From Medicago truncatula (taxonomy: Eukaryota > Streptophyta > Magnoliopsida > Fabales > Fabaceae), in contig NC_053043.1 of the NCBI RefSeq assembly GCF_003473485.1, positions 2,366,001 through 2,430,000 on the forward strand: DNA of 64,000 nt, written 5' to 3'. A program made the position numbers and the translations under genes. A model generated the notes under the pieces. The model searched no databases. It saw only the letters and a program-made list of their open reading frames with translations, and had not been told where the DNA came from. This document shows, piece by piece, positions 50,716 through 63,600 of this stretch (position 1 is its first letter; every line of letters starts with the position of its first letter).

Positions 50716-53700
50716 CTAAGTTGGTTTCCTGGTGGTGCAGCTCTTAGGCACATGGAGACTATGAAACTTTGGTTCCTTTGGGACAGTCAAAGTTCTCCTT
50801 CCTTGCGAACAAGATGCATCATTTTTACGTGGCTTTGTTGTGTCCTTTGGTTTTAGAGTGTCTGAACGCTTTTCAGTAATGACACCTAGTTTACAAGCCG
50901 TTCCAAGAACTACTTTTTCTTTCTTCTTTGACAAAACACTGCAAGATACACTTTTATTAGTAAATTTCCAATTCCAAAGACAATAGATTGAAAATACGAA
51001 GCTTTATTCTTAAATTTCCAACCTTCTAGGCATCACAACATTACGTTGCATCATTTTGGATTTTCTTTTGAAATTTTCATCCAGATCAATATGTTTCTGA
51101 AGTTTAGAACCAGGATTTCTGTTAGGTGTTTTAGCAGATAATATAAGTTGCACTTTGCTGTTGTAGTTGTTGTCACTATGAATGTTTCCCTACACAATAT
51201 TTTGAGGAAGTTTCAGCCACTGTCTTTAAAAAACACACATTAAGCAAGCAGTAATTCAGGTGCTTAGCAATAAGCAGGACCTTATGTGCATTAACTTACA
51301 GTTTGATTTTGTTGAGTTGTTTGGTTTGAATTCTCGCTGCAACTGCTATAATAGTCTTGATCACTTTGTGCTGTACAAGTTTCATTCTTCTGAAAGGAAG
51401 ATAAAAGAAAAGGCAAATTTTAGATATACAAAAGCAAATAATAAAAGGTTGATTGAGGTTCACAATGAAACTTAATTGCTTACATTCTTATGTTTCTTTA
51501 TTGCATTGCCATCTTTAGCAGTGATTTCTTTCAAGGGTGATGTGATTTTTTTCTCCAGCTTTGCTTCTTTGAGAATTCCCCTTTCCTGCGGCATACAATA
51601 CATCATAAATCACACGCTAGATGATTTCAACTTACTTCTAAACTAAATAAACCAATGAGAACAGAAGCCCTTACTTACATCAGTTCTGAACTTAAACGGC
51701 TTAGGATTTGTGGGCTTTAATTTTCTGTATTTTACAACTTGAGAACCAGTTGTTGTCGATGTAGATTTCTGTTTCAAGGTCATAAAGATTATCAATCAAG
51801 TAGGTGGGAAGTTAAAACAACATCAGTGAGATTCTAAACTAGGCCAAACCTTATGTATTTTTCCATCCTCCTGCTTGCTTTCAAGAATGTTCTTTTTGGA
51901 ACCGTCATTGATGGTGCTTACATCTCTGCGGCTACAATTTTTTTAATGATTACTTTAAGTTTAAGAAACTAAAAAAAAAGCCGGCATAAAACATACTTTG
52001 AGACAAATCAAATTACTTACATATTCTCACAAGGCGCTGAAGAGTTTTCCTTGTCATCATTCTCATTAAGTTGAATCTCATTTTCTTTATCATCAGAAGA
52101 CATTGAACTTCCTACAGCCTTTCTCTTTTTGGCTTCAGGAATTCTTCTCTTGTGTGAGACTGTGATCCTTTTCTCTTCATTTTCACTCTCTTCAATAGTT
52201 TTCTTCTCTTCATTATTCGAACTTGACAGTGAGGTAATATCATCTCTAGAAACTTCTGACCGAGTTAGAACTGAACTCTTCTCTTCTTCGTTTGAACTTG
52301 ACAGTGAAGTAACATCATCTCCAGAAGCTTGTGACAGAGTTAGAACTGAGCTCTTCTCTTCTTCTTTCGAAGTTGACAGTGAGGTAATATCATCTCTAGA
52401 AGCTTCTGACAAAGTTAGAACTGAACTCTCTCCTCTTTCTAGAGAGTCACTCCTTGATTTTTCTTCCGTCTCCAACTCACTAGAGTCACTTTCATGCGGC
52501 ACGGGAACATGGTTTTTCTCCATAGCTTTCGCTTTCTTCTCTTTTAGACATTTAACAGTGTTATTTTCTGGTTCGTTTCGATTACTAGAATACAATGAAT
52601 CAAACACACGGCTTTTAACCTCTCGTCCCTTAAATTGCACCTTTCTAGAGGAACCCACTGGCAATGAGTTGTTACATCCTTCTCCATTCTTCTTCACTCC
52701 ATTAAATTCAAGCTTCTTCATTGCAGAACACAATGCTTTCATGGATGTTTTCAATTCCACAGAACTCTTTGTCCCAACCACCTTCTTTGGTGAGTTAAAA
52801 ACCAATGCCTTAGCCACTACCCTGCTCTTAGGCTTCGACACAGCAACAGTCAATGATTTCTTGTTCTGAACACTTCTAAACTGTTCCAAATTAGAAACCT
52901 TCTTTTGATTCCTTGGAGTGGTCAAAGCCTTACTCACGGAGGGTGATTGCTTCACCTTGGCTTTTGGGGTTGCAGCAACCTTAGAAAGAGGTTTGACAAC
53001 TTTCACTTTATTCTCAGTCACCTTGTGTGACAATGAGGAAATGAAATCCATTCTTGACATCCTTGGCTTTGCAGGAGCAGTATTCGGGCACTTCAAATTC
53101 GAACTGAAAAATAACAACAGCGAAAAATTGTGTCACTTTAAAGGCTCTACTACACAAGATTTTTAGTCCAATCACATCAGGATTCTTGATATTGTTTATG
53201 ACTAGCAGCTTGTTTTGATCGACTTATTTGAGATTATCTACCGGCATAAACACTTATTATACCTTTTGTGAGAACTAATGGAAACCACTTATGGCATGTT
53301 CATAGCTATTTTCAGCTTATTTCCATAAGCTCTACAGGATAAAATATGCAAACAACTTATAGATTATATGAAGACAATTTGACTTTGTTTCATCTTTTGT
53401 CATATAAATGGCGTATGGCTTATAGACTTATGCTTAAGCACTTATATGAAGAACACTTAAAGGGCATAATTGAGCTGTTTATCTAAACATAACCTAGATT
53501 GCATTTGAAAACCATTTTCAAAACCCCAACTTTACCTACTATACTAAGAAATTATTTGAAAAATTTGTTCACGATACAAGTGTTAATAGTTGGCTACCTC
53601 GCTTCTCTTTCTCTTCGATTCAATGCTTTTCTAAGCCGAACATTGGGGCTTCTAGCTGCCATAACCTGAAAATCCAACACAAATTTGAGAAATACTCGTT

Positions 53701-54155
53701 ACACATTACTCATTACTAATTAATTGTTCTTATGACCAAAACCAAAATCAATAAAGCAAGTCAGGTCTAGAAGATACCCGAAGAACAAAATTCTTGTAAA
53801 TTGCTTCAGAATCAAACTCTTCTTCATGCTTTTGGTCACATCCTGAGAATTGAGTTCCAATTATCAAAATGAAAACATCTACAACACTGCATATCCAATG
53901 TGAGACACATATGTGAATGTCTGACACGGACACATGTCACTATTGTGTCTGGTGTCTGTGTGAGTGCTTCATAGATGAAAAATAAAAAAAATAATTACCA
54001 AAGCGAGCGCAGAACCAGTGACGGTCATCATCAGGACGGCGTTTATCAGGTTTGGTGAGGTCGACAAACTTAGGTGCTTCGATCTTCTCGTAGAAATCGT
54101 CGTCAATTTCTATTTCCTCTTCTTCAATTATAGGCAAGAATCGATTTTCTGACAT
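50716..54155 (-). CDS. TPX2-like, Lys/Ser-rich basic protein (probable microtubule-associated)
   Basis: Ten minus-strand exons, all GT/AG with consistent phase: 54155-53999, 53842-53778, 53665-53598, 53103-52021, 51931-51850, 51768-51679, 51585-51484, 51389-51300, 51189-51023, 50938-50716; 708 residues. The N-terminus is acidic and conserved-looking (FYEKIEAPKFVDLTKPDKRR), followed by CDQKHEEEFDSEAIYKNFVL and MAARSPNVRLRKALNRRERE. The middle (from exon 4) is basic and low-complexity, with a threefold 26-residue repeat. Towards the C-terminus KPTNPKPFKFRTDERGILKE with ELEKKI-like residues resembles the TPX2 signature (KPFKLRTDER), and the tail has RTLTVPKEPKFHSLHVPKSC. TPX2-family proteins bind spindle or cortical microtubules. 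The family call rests on these short motifs; the gene model itself is firmer. Confidence 0.75.
52200..52430 (-). repeat. threefold ~78-bp coding repeat in the TPX2-like gene
   Basis: Units encode SSVLTLSEASRDDITSLSTS, SSVLTLSQASGDDVTSLSSS and SSVLTRSEVSRDDITSLSSS, each followed by an Asn/Glu/Lys linker (KEEEK, NEEEK, NNEEK). In frame, acidic and Ser-rich. Confidence 0.9.
53180..53500. mobile_element. 'CTTAT' MITE in an intron of the TPX2-like gene
   Basis: Within the third intron (53104-53597). Shares 'cagcttatttccataagctc', 'tttcatcttttgtcatataa' and 'tgtttatctaaacataacct' with the MITE at 59436-59714 in opposite orientation. Ends are worn. Confidence 0.6.
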
Positions 54156-54507
54156 TATTTTGTTAAGAGCGTTACAGTAACACAGTGTTGTTTTTGTTTT
54201 GGTGTTGTAACAACAAGTTTAGATTGTTCGAAGAATTTTAAAGTCCCGTGTAACTAGCCGTTACGATTCAGACAGGCTGGTAAGAGAATAAAAGAAACGG
54301 TATTCAAGGGTTCTTTTCGTCATTTCGAGTTCAAATTGGGCTTGAGGTTGGACTCGACCCGAGACCAAATGATTTCTTTTTACACTTCTCAATATCTCTT
54401 GGACCCCGAAATTCTGTTTTTATCTATAATATATACATAGCCGAAGGGTTTGAAAGTTATCTTCGGAAAACTGTTTTACCCGTAATGTATATGTATGATA
54501 GATACAT

Positions 54508-55733
54508 GGCTAAAATATGCTTTTAGTCCCTGCAAATATAGAGAGTGTAAGTTTTGGTCCCTGGTAAAAAAAAAATTTGTTTTTCATCCTCGTAAAATTT
54601 TTTGTTTTTTAAAAAAGTCCCTGGCCCGTTGAAGCAGCCATCTGTCACTATGATGTCGACGTGGCACACGCTGACTGTGCATAAGTAGCCATGTGGCATC
54701 TGATGTGGCTTTTATCAATTAAAAAACAAATTTTAAAATTTCAAAAATCATTTTCAGTATTTAAAAATAAATAACTTTATTTTAATTGAATTAAAAAAAG
54801 ACATAAAAGAGAAAGGGGGAAAATCTGAAACTCCCAAATTGCGTCCTCTCTTCTCATCTCTCCTAAATGGGTTTGTTGTTCCTTCGAAGTGTAATCAGGA
54901 CAAGTTTTTTGTAGAGGATATTGTTGAATTTGGTTGGCAGTTTAGGTTGGGGTTGGAAGCTGGATCGAAGCCTGAATTGCTTTTGGCTTTGAGCTGTTTG
55001 TGTAAAGGTAACAGAGAAGCTTTTCTGGTTTGTAATGGATTCAAAGACAATTTGGTTGGGAGGAAGCTTGCTTTGAACGGTGTTATTGCTCTTGAGCAAG
55101 AGGAAGAGCTTAATATGGTGGTTGAGATTAGCAACAAGCTTTATATTCGTCTTGAATTGCTTGCTGATGGTGTTGGGGAAGCTGCACAAATTTATCTATT
55201 GCTTATGGGTTAGAAGAGTATGTTGCAGAGCTATTGTTCATGCTGTGTAGTTTTTTTACGAAAAATAAATAAAATAATTGAATCTAAAGCAAAAGAAAAA
55301 TGTTGTTGTTGTCCTCCACCTGCTTTTTTCTCTCTTGAATCTTGATTCCTTTCGAGTTTCAATCCCACAAAGCAAATGTTGCTGTTGTTCATTCAGATTT
55401 GCTCTATACTGATTAATTTTCGAAATTTAATTACATTTCAATTAAATTAAAGCTTTTTATGTATTTTAAATTTCAGAAAATCAATTTTCGAAATTAAAAA
55501 ACCCTTTTTCTAATTTTAAAAATTGTAATTGCCACGTCAGATGTCATATGGCCACTTATGCACAGTCAGCGTGCGCCACGTCGGCATCAGTGTGACAGAT
55601 GGCTGCTTCAATGGGTCTAGGGACTTTTTTAAAAAACAAAAAATTTTGCGAGGATGAAAAACAAAATTTTTTTTTACCAGGGACTAAAACCCAAACTCGC
55701 TATATTTGCAGGGACCAAAAACATATTTTAGCC
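54508..55733. mobile_element. Pack-MULE with ~202-bp terminal inverted repeats
   Basis: Inverted repeats 54508-54709 and 55531-55733 (ends GGCTAAAATATG and CATATTTTAGCC), highly similar throughout, including 'ggcacacgctgactgtgcat' against its complement 'tgcacagtcagcgtgcgcca'. A perfect 9-bp target duplication TAGATACAT is at 54499-54507 and 55734-55742. The interior carries captured host coding sequence (arginine decarboxylase) and no transposase. TIR length, 9-bp duplication and cargo fit a Mutator-like Pack-MULE. The insertion lies just upstream of the TPX2-like gene (start at 54155). Intact ends suggest recent movement. Confidence 0.92.
54872..55245 (+). pseudogene. captured arginine decarboxylase fragment inside the Pack-MULE
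   Basis: The plus-strand frame starting at 54839 encodes [80 protein letters not shown] and [13 protein letters not shown]. These are in the order of the N-terminal PLP-binding barrel of plant arginine decarboxylase (the first step of putrescine synthesis). Relative to the family as I recall it, a short stretch after NGFKD and a larger block (about 60 residues, including the FGLTTxQI and HFHIGSQIPS region) are missing. After the stop at 55211-55213 the homology resumes in another frame (EEYVAELLFMLCS). The pyridoxal lysine and the C-terminal domain are absent, so it cannot be an active enzyme. Confidence 0.85.
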
Positions 55734-55742
55734 TAGATACAT

Positions 55743-57790
55743 CCCAAAAGTTTCGGGAATTATCTTCTAGAGTGGTGAAATAATTATCTTCCTTTTATGC
55801 ACAAAATATAGTGGTGATCGTTGATGTTTCTAAAAGAAGCTTTTTGATGACAGTCCATCATATCACATTTTTAGAGTCTTTTTAATTAAGTTTTAATTCT
55901 ATTTTTATTAGTTTAATATTTAATTTAAAGTTATTTTGAATAAATTATCAATTTTGATTGATTGAGTCGAATTGTATTTTATTATTATTATTTGTCAATT
56001 AGTGACATGTTTTGAAGGCCAAGGAATGAAAAGAAATTAATGTGCTAGCATAATGAAGAAAAGAAGGTATGAATAGAAACTTAATAGCAAGTTACATGCA
56101 TAGTAAAAGAAGTTGGGTTGTGACCCGAGAAAACATGAAGCAAGAGTGTTAGAAGTGAATTCTTTGCAAGATTTGTTGAGTGAATCTTGTCATGAATCTT
56201 CGTTTTTTCTTCCATTTTTGCAAGGCTATTATAAAAGTAAGTAGCTAAATATATCCTTTAGGGTTAGAGATGCTTGATCAAGTTAATATGAACTCTTTTT
56301 GATACTTAAATATAGAATCATATAGAATACACACAAACTAATGATGTGAGAGATACCGGATTGAGCCAAGTTATAAACATTATTAGTTATGCTTTTGTCT
56401 AAACATCAACTGTTTAAGAGTTATGATGTGAGAGATACCGGCCATTGGTTTTTGTAATGTTAACAACTGATATATTGTCTCTGATGGAATTTGCAGGTGG
56501 ACAAGTGACAGTCGTGACGAGTACACCTAGGAAAAGAATAAAAGTGCTTAAAGAGATAGTTTTCTTTACGTATATTAAATTTATTTTTATCTATTTGTTA
56601 ATGTGTTATTTGTATTAAAAATCAAAGGCATTTTTGAAAAGAAAAATTCAGCCAAAAAAAGCTAAAAGGATAGTTTTCTTTATGTATAGTATATTTGTAT
56701 TAAAAATCAATGACATTTTTGAAAGAAATAATTCAACCCAAAAAAGCTGGGATAATTTTCTTTATATATAATATAGATCTTTAAAATTGATCAATTTGTT
56801 TTTTTTAATAGAAAAACCCAGTTTAATAAAATCGCTAACAATATCATTATTCTATAAATGTATTAAACACTAATATATTGAATATCAATTTTTTAAGAGA
56901 CACGGAGTAAATTTCATTGATGTTCTCTTCGATGTCAAAAAATATACACTCCTCGCTTATCTTATGCAAAATTTATTGGAAAAAATCGAACTACACTCCA
57001 TTTGAAAGAAGTTTAAATTACCTATATTTGATCTTTTATGTTAAAATGTACGACTCCTTCCCTTAATAATATTTTTTAATATTTTTCAAAAATAATAATA
57101 ATAATATTTTTAATAGCCACACGTCGAAAATCTAATATACAAAAATTATGTAGAGAAAAATGATATTAGAGGTCCATTTTAATATAATCAAAAAAAAAAT
57201 TTTGAAGGAATATATAATCAAAATTTAAAAGCATATTTTTCTCTATTTTAATTCACAATATCATTAACATGTGATTTTCCCCTAAAAAAAATCATTAACA
57301 TATAATTTTAAATCCTATTATAAACTTTGAAAGAGTACAATATAAAATTAATTTCTTAGAAAAGTTACTAAAGCCTTTTTTTTTTGTGTACATTAAATCA
57401 TATAAAATATGGCTACTTAAAAATGAATTTTTATTTTGAATCTTTATATCCATAAAAATGTATTTTATATTTTGAATCGTTATATTCATAATAAAATACT
57501 GAAATTAATATTGACATTCTATAAAGAAATAAATTATTTTTATGGTGACACATAGTTAGTAAATATTATACAATATTTATTTTAAAATGGATTAAAGCAT
57601 ATCACATACTTAATTTTTAATAGATAAGATTGTAATTCAAACATGTTTTAAGGAATGAGAGTTTATTTTACTACGTAGTTTTACTTTTCAAAGGAATAGA
57701 ATGTATATTTTAAAATAAAAGAGTGTGGGGCCTGTAATTGAGGTTTGTTACAAAGATATGAAATTACTACTATTTGTTATATTGACGGTA
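55743..57790. other. AT-rich intergenic DNA with Helitron-like repeats
   Basis: No gene. About 56545-56776 holds two to three imperfect tandem units ('gatagttttctttatgtata', 'ttgtattaaaaatcaatgac'). Read on the minus strand from 56776 they start TCTATATTATATATAAAGAA, the same Helitron-like 5' end as at 26581. The tentative Helitron call has confidence about 0.35. The rest is A/T-rich. Confidence 0.4.
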
Positions 57791-57799
57791 TAAATGATG

Positions 57800-57990
57800 A
57801 GTTTTGGCGTAAAGATAAATTTAATTTGTTGTTACGTGGTCATAAGTTCAAGTCTTGGGTATTTTTGAATAAAACGTAGCAAGGTTGTATACAGTACATC
57901 AATTAGTTAGACCCCTTCTCAGACTTTGCGTGTGCGGAAGCATTAGAGAATTGGGGTGCTTTTTTATTTTTTATTTTTTATTTTATATTT
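57800..57990 (+). mobile_element. Au-type SINE, diverged
   Basis: B-box-like GGTCATAAGTTCAAGTC at about 57838, then 'agcaaggttgtatacagtac', 'agaccccttctcagactttg' and 'cgtgtgcggaagcattagag', followed by a T-rich tail. This order matches the Au SINE body (AAGGCTGCGTACA, GACCCTTCCC, CGGGAGCTTTAGTGCAC) and its poly(T)-like end. The 5' end and target duplication are not certain. Confidence 0.7.
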
Positions 57991-58940
57991 TGTTGATGTA
58001 ATTGAAAAATATAAGCAACGTGTTATAATTTGGTGTTATATATTGTCATTGAAATTGAATTTTGATTATCTCCCTAAGTTTCACTTTACTTAACCAACCA
58101 ACCAATATTGTGCAATATTGTACATGAGTTTAATTATGGTGCAATGATTGTGCAAAGCCAGTTTACACAATCATCTAATGGTCTTGTGCCACATCATTTA
58201 CTTTTAAAAGGTGTTATTTAAATTATAAAAAAAGAAAAGAACAAAATAAATCCGGTGTGTTACATTCGTGCAGGCATCTTCGTCACATTCTCGCAACTTC
58301 CAACTCTGCAACTCTATTGCTTCTCTCCCTCAATACAACAAAAATCAATCGATTCTTTCTCTTTTTTCAATAGAAGGTATCAAATATTTCTAATATCCTA
58401 CTTTCTTTTGTTCGTGCGAACGAGGTGAACACGACTCTCAATAAATAACCTTCGTTACGACCTGAGAACCATCTTGGAAGAAGATTATGCAAGTGTTGGT
58501 CTGAGACATTATCAACAGGTGAAGCGTGGATACAGACACGGACACCAGACACAACATAATCATTGACATGTAATAATTTGAGAAAATTATATAATTAAGT
58601 GTAACTATATGTGTTGGTGTGAGACACGACTCATGTCCGACACCGAGACACGAGTAATCCGAGGAGTATATGTGTTTCATTGTTCAATTATAATATTCAT
58701 ATACAAAAATAGATAAAAGATCATAAATTTAAAAATTAAGAGATCATAAGAAAATAAAAATATGAATTTTAAGCTTGAAAATTTATATGCAAATGGTTCA
58801 AATGACAAATTTGAAATGAAAATGAAAATAAAAATAAAAATAAAAATAAAAATAAAAGACTAAACTCTTGCCTAAAATTAAAATTAAGTCATCAGATTAT
58901 GTCAAAAAAATAAATATAAAATTCATGATCTTTTGAATAA
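57991..58940. other. intergenic
   Basis: A pyrimidine-rich, less AT-rich patch at about 58260-58400 could be a transcript start of unknown identity. About 58515-58660 contains 'gacacggacaccagacac' and 'gtgtgagacacgactcatgt', words shared with about 53895-53960 (a dispersed repeat). An (AAAAT)n run lies at 58818-58857. Confidence 0.45.
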
Positions 58941-58944
58941 CGAG

Positions 58945-58996
58945 CGTTGAAGAGAACAGCGATCCCTTCGACGGTGCCACCGTAGACAGAGACAAA
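58945..58996 (+). other. probable noncoding 5' exon of the Lys/Ser-rich protein gene
   Basis: GC-richer stretch ending in a good donor (ACAAA|GTAAGC at 58997), about 1.07 kb upstream of the ATG at 60069, which itself follows directly after an AG acceptor (ATTAG|ATGG). Inferred only from composition and splice signals. Confidence 0.45.
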
Positions 58997-59435
58997 GTAA
59001 GCTTCTTTCCGACCAAGTTTTTTTTATTCCCAATTTCGAATCTTTTTCTTCCCTAATTTAATGGGTCTTCATCAATTTCAACTTTGGTGTTTTAATTCGC
59101 CTCTAATTCTTCCTATCTGCAAAAAAAAAAACTTAGTTTTTATTTACTTTCATATCTTTCTTCGCTTCAATTTACATCCTTTATATCTTTGATTGAGTTC
59201 GTATGGTGGTAGAATTTCAGGGTTTAATGAAATGTTTGATTTTGCACTCTCTGGGTTCAATTTTAAATTTTTGTTTTTTATTTTCTCTTTGATTTGATGT
59301 TGAACCCTAATGTGTTGGAAGATCAAAATGGGTCGAATTCATCATGTAGATGAATATGCTATAGTTTTTCTGTGTAATAATCATCATGGTTCATCAATAT
59401 GTTGAGGGCTGAGGCCTTTCTTTAATGTGAATTTG

Positions 59436-59714
59436 GGGATGTTTGGATAAACAACTTATTTTCAGCTTATAGCACAAGTTCTTATCATGTTAAGTGCTTA
59501 TGTATAAGTTATTTCTGTAGCAAAAGATAAAATGAAGTTAAATTGTTTTGATATAAGCTATAAGCTGTTTTTATAAGTTATATAAGAGAACTTATGAAAG
59601 TATGCTGAAATTAGCTTGTGAACAATGACAAAAGCTGTTTTAATAAGTTCTTCCAAGCAGTTTCACAAAACTTATGTTAGTAGATAAACTCAAATAAGTC
59701 AATCTAAACATGCC
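59436..59714. mobile_element. 'CTTAT' MITE, best-preserved copy
   Basis: Ends GGGATGTTTGGATAAACAAC and the complement of GGGCATGTTTAGATTGACTT, both continuing TTATTT. The interior is rich in CTTATAAG-type words ('gtgcttatgtataagttatt'). Lies in the 5' UTR intron of the Lys/Ser-rich protein gene. Related sequence occurs at 3570-3790, 43330-43390, 49030-49095 and 53180-53500. Confidence 0.7.
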
Positions 59715-60068
59715 CTAATACTTGTGTGCTACATTTTATTATAGCCTAAATGTCTTAGGGATTTGGATACAATTTGAAATAGAGAAAGGTATCTCTTTGT
59801 TGGGTTTTTCACTAAACAATGCATAATAGAAAAAGCGAACAGACGGACAATGTCTGTCTTTCCTAGTATGAATAGAAAAGACAGAATGGTATTTGTAGTA
59901 GAAGTAATAACCAAAAGCTTTTTGGTTCTTTGAAAAGATTTCTTGCATTAAGAACTCTGAGAAATTTGGAATATCTGAAGATTTTGTTTCTGAATTTGTT
60001 TATTTCATTCGTTTAGTCAAAGTCTCATTTTGAGTGTTCCTTACTTTGTTTTTGGCCAATATGATTAG

Positions 60069-60577
60069 ATGGATTTGGAGACTGAAAACAGATTAGCTGC
60101 TATGCTTATGAGGGAAGCAGCTGAATTGCGGCGGCAGTCTGAAAAAGAGGGTGTTCTGGCTTATCTTCAAAAGCCTAATGTAAGGAGTCGGCCAAACTCA
60201 CGTTTTCTCACTGCTACCGTACGTGGGGTACAACAAGGTTCTTCCTTACTGGCTAATTTTAGATAGAGTTTGGTTATTATTGCTCTATATCCCTATGTTT
60301 TATGGGTGTGCTTTCGATGAAGGTTTATCGTTGTATGGAAACTGGAAATATTCTTAATAGATTTAATCAGTCTGTTTCTTTGTCGTTGTTCTTTGAAAGT
60401 TTTATCATTATATGAGAAATGGAAAATATATTTTATAGATCTGTCTTTTGATCTATTTGGTGAAAGCTAGGTATGCCCTTTGAGTTTCAAACAGTTCTTA
60501 TAGTGTATCCATGGCTTATTCAAGAGAATCAAATATTTTGATATATTAAAGAGAGATTCATAGGACGTATGGGCTTG

Positions 60578-60609
<32 letters not shown>

Positions 60610-63600
60610 TATGTATAGAGATCATTATTCACTTCTTTTTGGTTTTGTGCCAAAAATCAAGGGTTGGTCTGAGTTATTTTTAAGCGGACATTCTTCTCAT
60701 TAGTGTCTTTTTTTAAGAGATTTCTCTTTAGTGTCTTTACACGCAGTCATGCACTAATGTGTGGGTCAAGTTTTAACAGGTATCGTATATGACTGCTTTC
60801 CGCCCTAGGTATACATCCAGTACATAACTGGTGCACTTGAGGTGCTTCCTTACAAAGTTATGGGACTTGGATCCACTAAAATGAGGGTTGTAAATTATAT
60901 GGACTAGCGAGGTTACAATCATTGATTAGGAAATCTGTAGTTGAGATTATGATAAGATACATAAACATACATGCATATACATGGTAAACTAGGAAGTTGT
61001 TACAAACTTACAATTCACTCAAATTTTCAATTAACAATTACATTTTCAGACTTTTCATACTAGTGCTCCCCCTCATACAAATATTTGGGTCATAGCAGTG
61101 GACGGGAATAAGTCTCCTCTAGTTTGATTCACAAGGGGGAGAGTTGGAAAAGTAAAACTTATTTATCAAACCACGCCAACATTGATAGGGAGTGAAAATT
61201 CAGGGAGAATGGATTTTGCCCCCCCTCCCCTCCTGGCCATTTCACCCAACTAAACACTACTAGAGGAGCCAAACCACTGTTTATCTATGTCCCAAGGTCA
61301 CAACATAAGAAATATTTATTACTGTTAAATTATATCTAACTACTTGAATAAAAACATATCAAATGTTTTTTGGATTTTCAAGCAAATTGTCATTTAACAG
61401 GTTGTATTTTAATTTTCAAATATAGCTGAAGGGCACAAGTTAAGAAAACGTTTTCTTTAAAAATATTTATACGATATTTCAATATGGCTTAGATACTATC
61501 ACAATAAGCCAATATGACTCCAGTACTTGCAGTTTCATGCAAAGCCAAAGCACAAATTGTGACTAATGGTTTGATTGGACGCAGAGAGAAAATGGCTAGC
61601 AAGAAAATGAAGCTTAGGGAAGTTAGAGAGAAAATGAGATATGATGATAGTTACTACTATTTATTAATATCTCCCCATAGTGGCAATCTGTAGTAAGCAT
61701 CACATTATTATTCAGGGTAGTCACTGTCGCTGCTGCCATAGTGGCTGAAATCGTATTAAATCATGAAGTTGAAGCCCGAATATTTTGCCCTCAATTTGAA
61801 TGTTTTTGTTATACAAAGAGGAGTTGCCGTTCCTTTGTTTAGAAAAAAAATAGGTTTGAAACCCTTGTTTGGTTCTTTACAAAAACACATACCTCTTGGT
61901 TATACACTCATACTTTGGTGTTTTCAAGCCACACCTCTACTCCTGCACTTTCTGCTATGATCTTCTTCGTGTCCTCTGTTCCACACCCACCTACTGCTCT
62001 AGTCGTCTTTCTTGGTTTGGTTCCCTTTCATCTGCTATGAAACCTCTATTTTATCGACCTTTTAATTTTTTTCCTTTTCTTCATTTAGATATCTTTCCAT
62101 TTAGGGGGAAAAGGATTGATTGTTGTTGTTGATGTAGATATCTTGCCCTCTGAATATATAGCTTCAATTTTGAGTTTTTATTTTTTAAATTTGAGTTGTC
62201 ATAACTTAAATATGTGTAATATAAATTTTAAGTGTAGCAGTCATATCATTATCTGCTATCCGGCTAGAGCAGTTTTGGTTTTGCCTTACACACGTTGCAA
62301 TTTGGGATTCATAACTATAGGCTATATATAAGTAGGATGGAGAGAAAAAGGAAAGAAAGAATTACGAAAACTTCTCTCATTTGGTTAACTGGACAGTTGA
62401 GAAGAAAAACAAAATTATTGTGCAAAGACTATTATGTTCTTTTAAAGTAATGGCAAGGGCTTAACTGGGTCAATTTGTCATTTCAAACACAATGTAATTG
62501 AAGCACCCCATGTCGAATATGAGACTTCTTTTCTTGAATATTTGTGACATTAAAATAACCATGATCGTATATATGCTGACCTCATAGTTTATCTATATTA
62601 ATGGAACTGAATTTCTTTTGGTGCTTTCTACCAGCAAATCGAGCTGTCGAAGTAAATGAAATGTGGCGAGCGCGGGAGAAAGAATTGGAGCTAGATAAAC
62701 GAGTTACAGGCTCATCAAAAGATAAAAGAAGTGATGACAAAAGGCATATGGATCATAACACATCAAGAAGCGCAGAAAGACACGCCGGGGATGATAGAAG
62801 CACTAGTGCCTCTGCTTCATGCTCAACTAAAAATGAATACGGGCATACTCAAGAAGGTTTAAAGGATGAAGAGCTTGAGGAGTTTCTACACTCAAGGTAT
62901 TATTACTCTCTTATACTTTCGGATATTTTATCTGCATGTATGAATGCCTTCAAAATATCTACTGTTGAGTAAATTGACAATTCAGTCCTTGAAACTATAA
63001 GGGATGGCTATTCAGCCCCTCAAATTTACGCAATAGCAAAATAGTGTCTTAAATTAAAGAATACTATTAATCAGTCTAGTCCCTGTATCAAAATATTTCT
63101 TTATTGAACATCCATCAAAACCAATGAAAGACATACATATAGAATTAAATAGTCTTTTGTTGCATCAAAACAAGTGTAAAACCTTTAAATTGTGGTGCAA
63201 AATTTGAAAAAAAGACTAAATTGATTGATATTTTTAAATTTAAGAGACTAAATTGCTATTTCACAAATTTGAGGAACTGAGTTAACTGATTGTTACAATT
63301 TCTAGGACTAAAATACCTATTTATTTACTTATAATCTGTCTCTCTTTAATTTCTTTAAAGCTGAGGAAACTCCATTTTGGTGCAGGAAGAAGCGAGGCAG
63401 AGGTGCTATTGGTCCAAGGATGGATGAGACTGGACCTTACCTTCCTCCTAATCCTGATGAAGAGCCTTCTACTAGTCCGGATTTTAGGGAACACCGTGCT
63501 ATTTATGGTCCAAAGAGGCCTCCATCGTTGCAATCATATGAATCTTCTAAGGAGATACTTGAAGGAAAATGGAAAAAGAGGCAGTCATATGAATCTTCTG

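Noticed and set aside
52129-52869. 246-codon plus-strand frame opposite TPX2-like exon 4
   Set aside because: A mirror of a low-complexity Ser/Glu/Lys exon; the minus-strand exon joins correctly to nine others.
54863-55189. Minus-strand frames in the Pack-MULE that look like a chloroplast transit peptide
   Set aside because: The opposite strand clearly matches arginine decarboxylase, so the Ser/Lys-rich look is a shadow.
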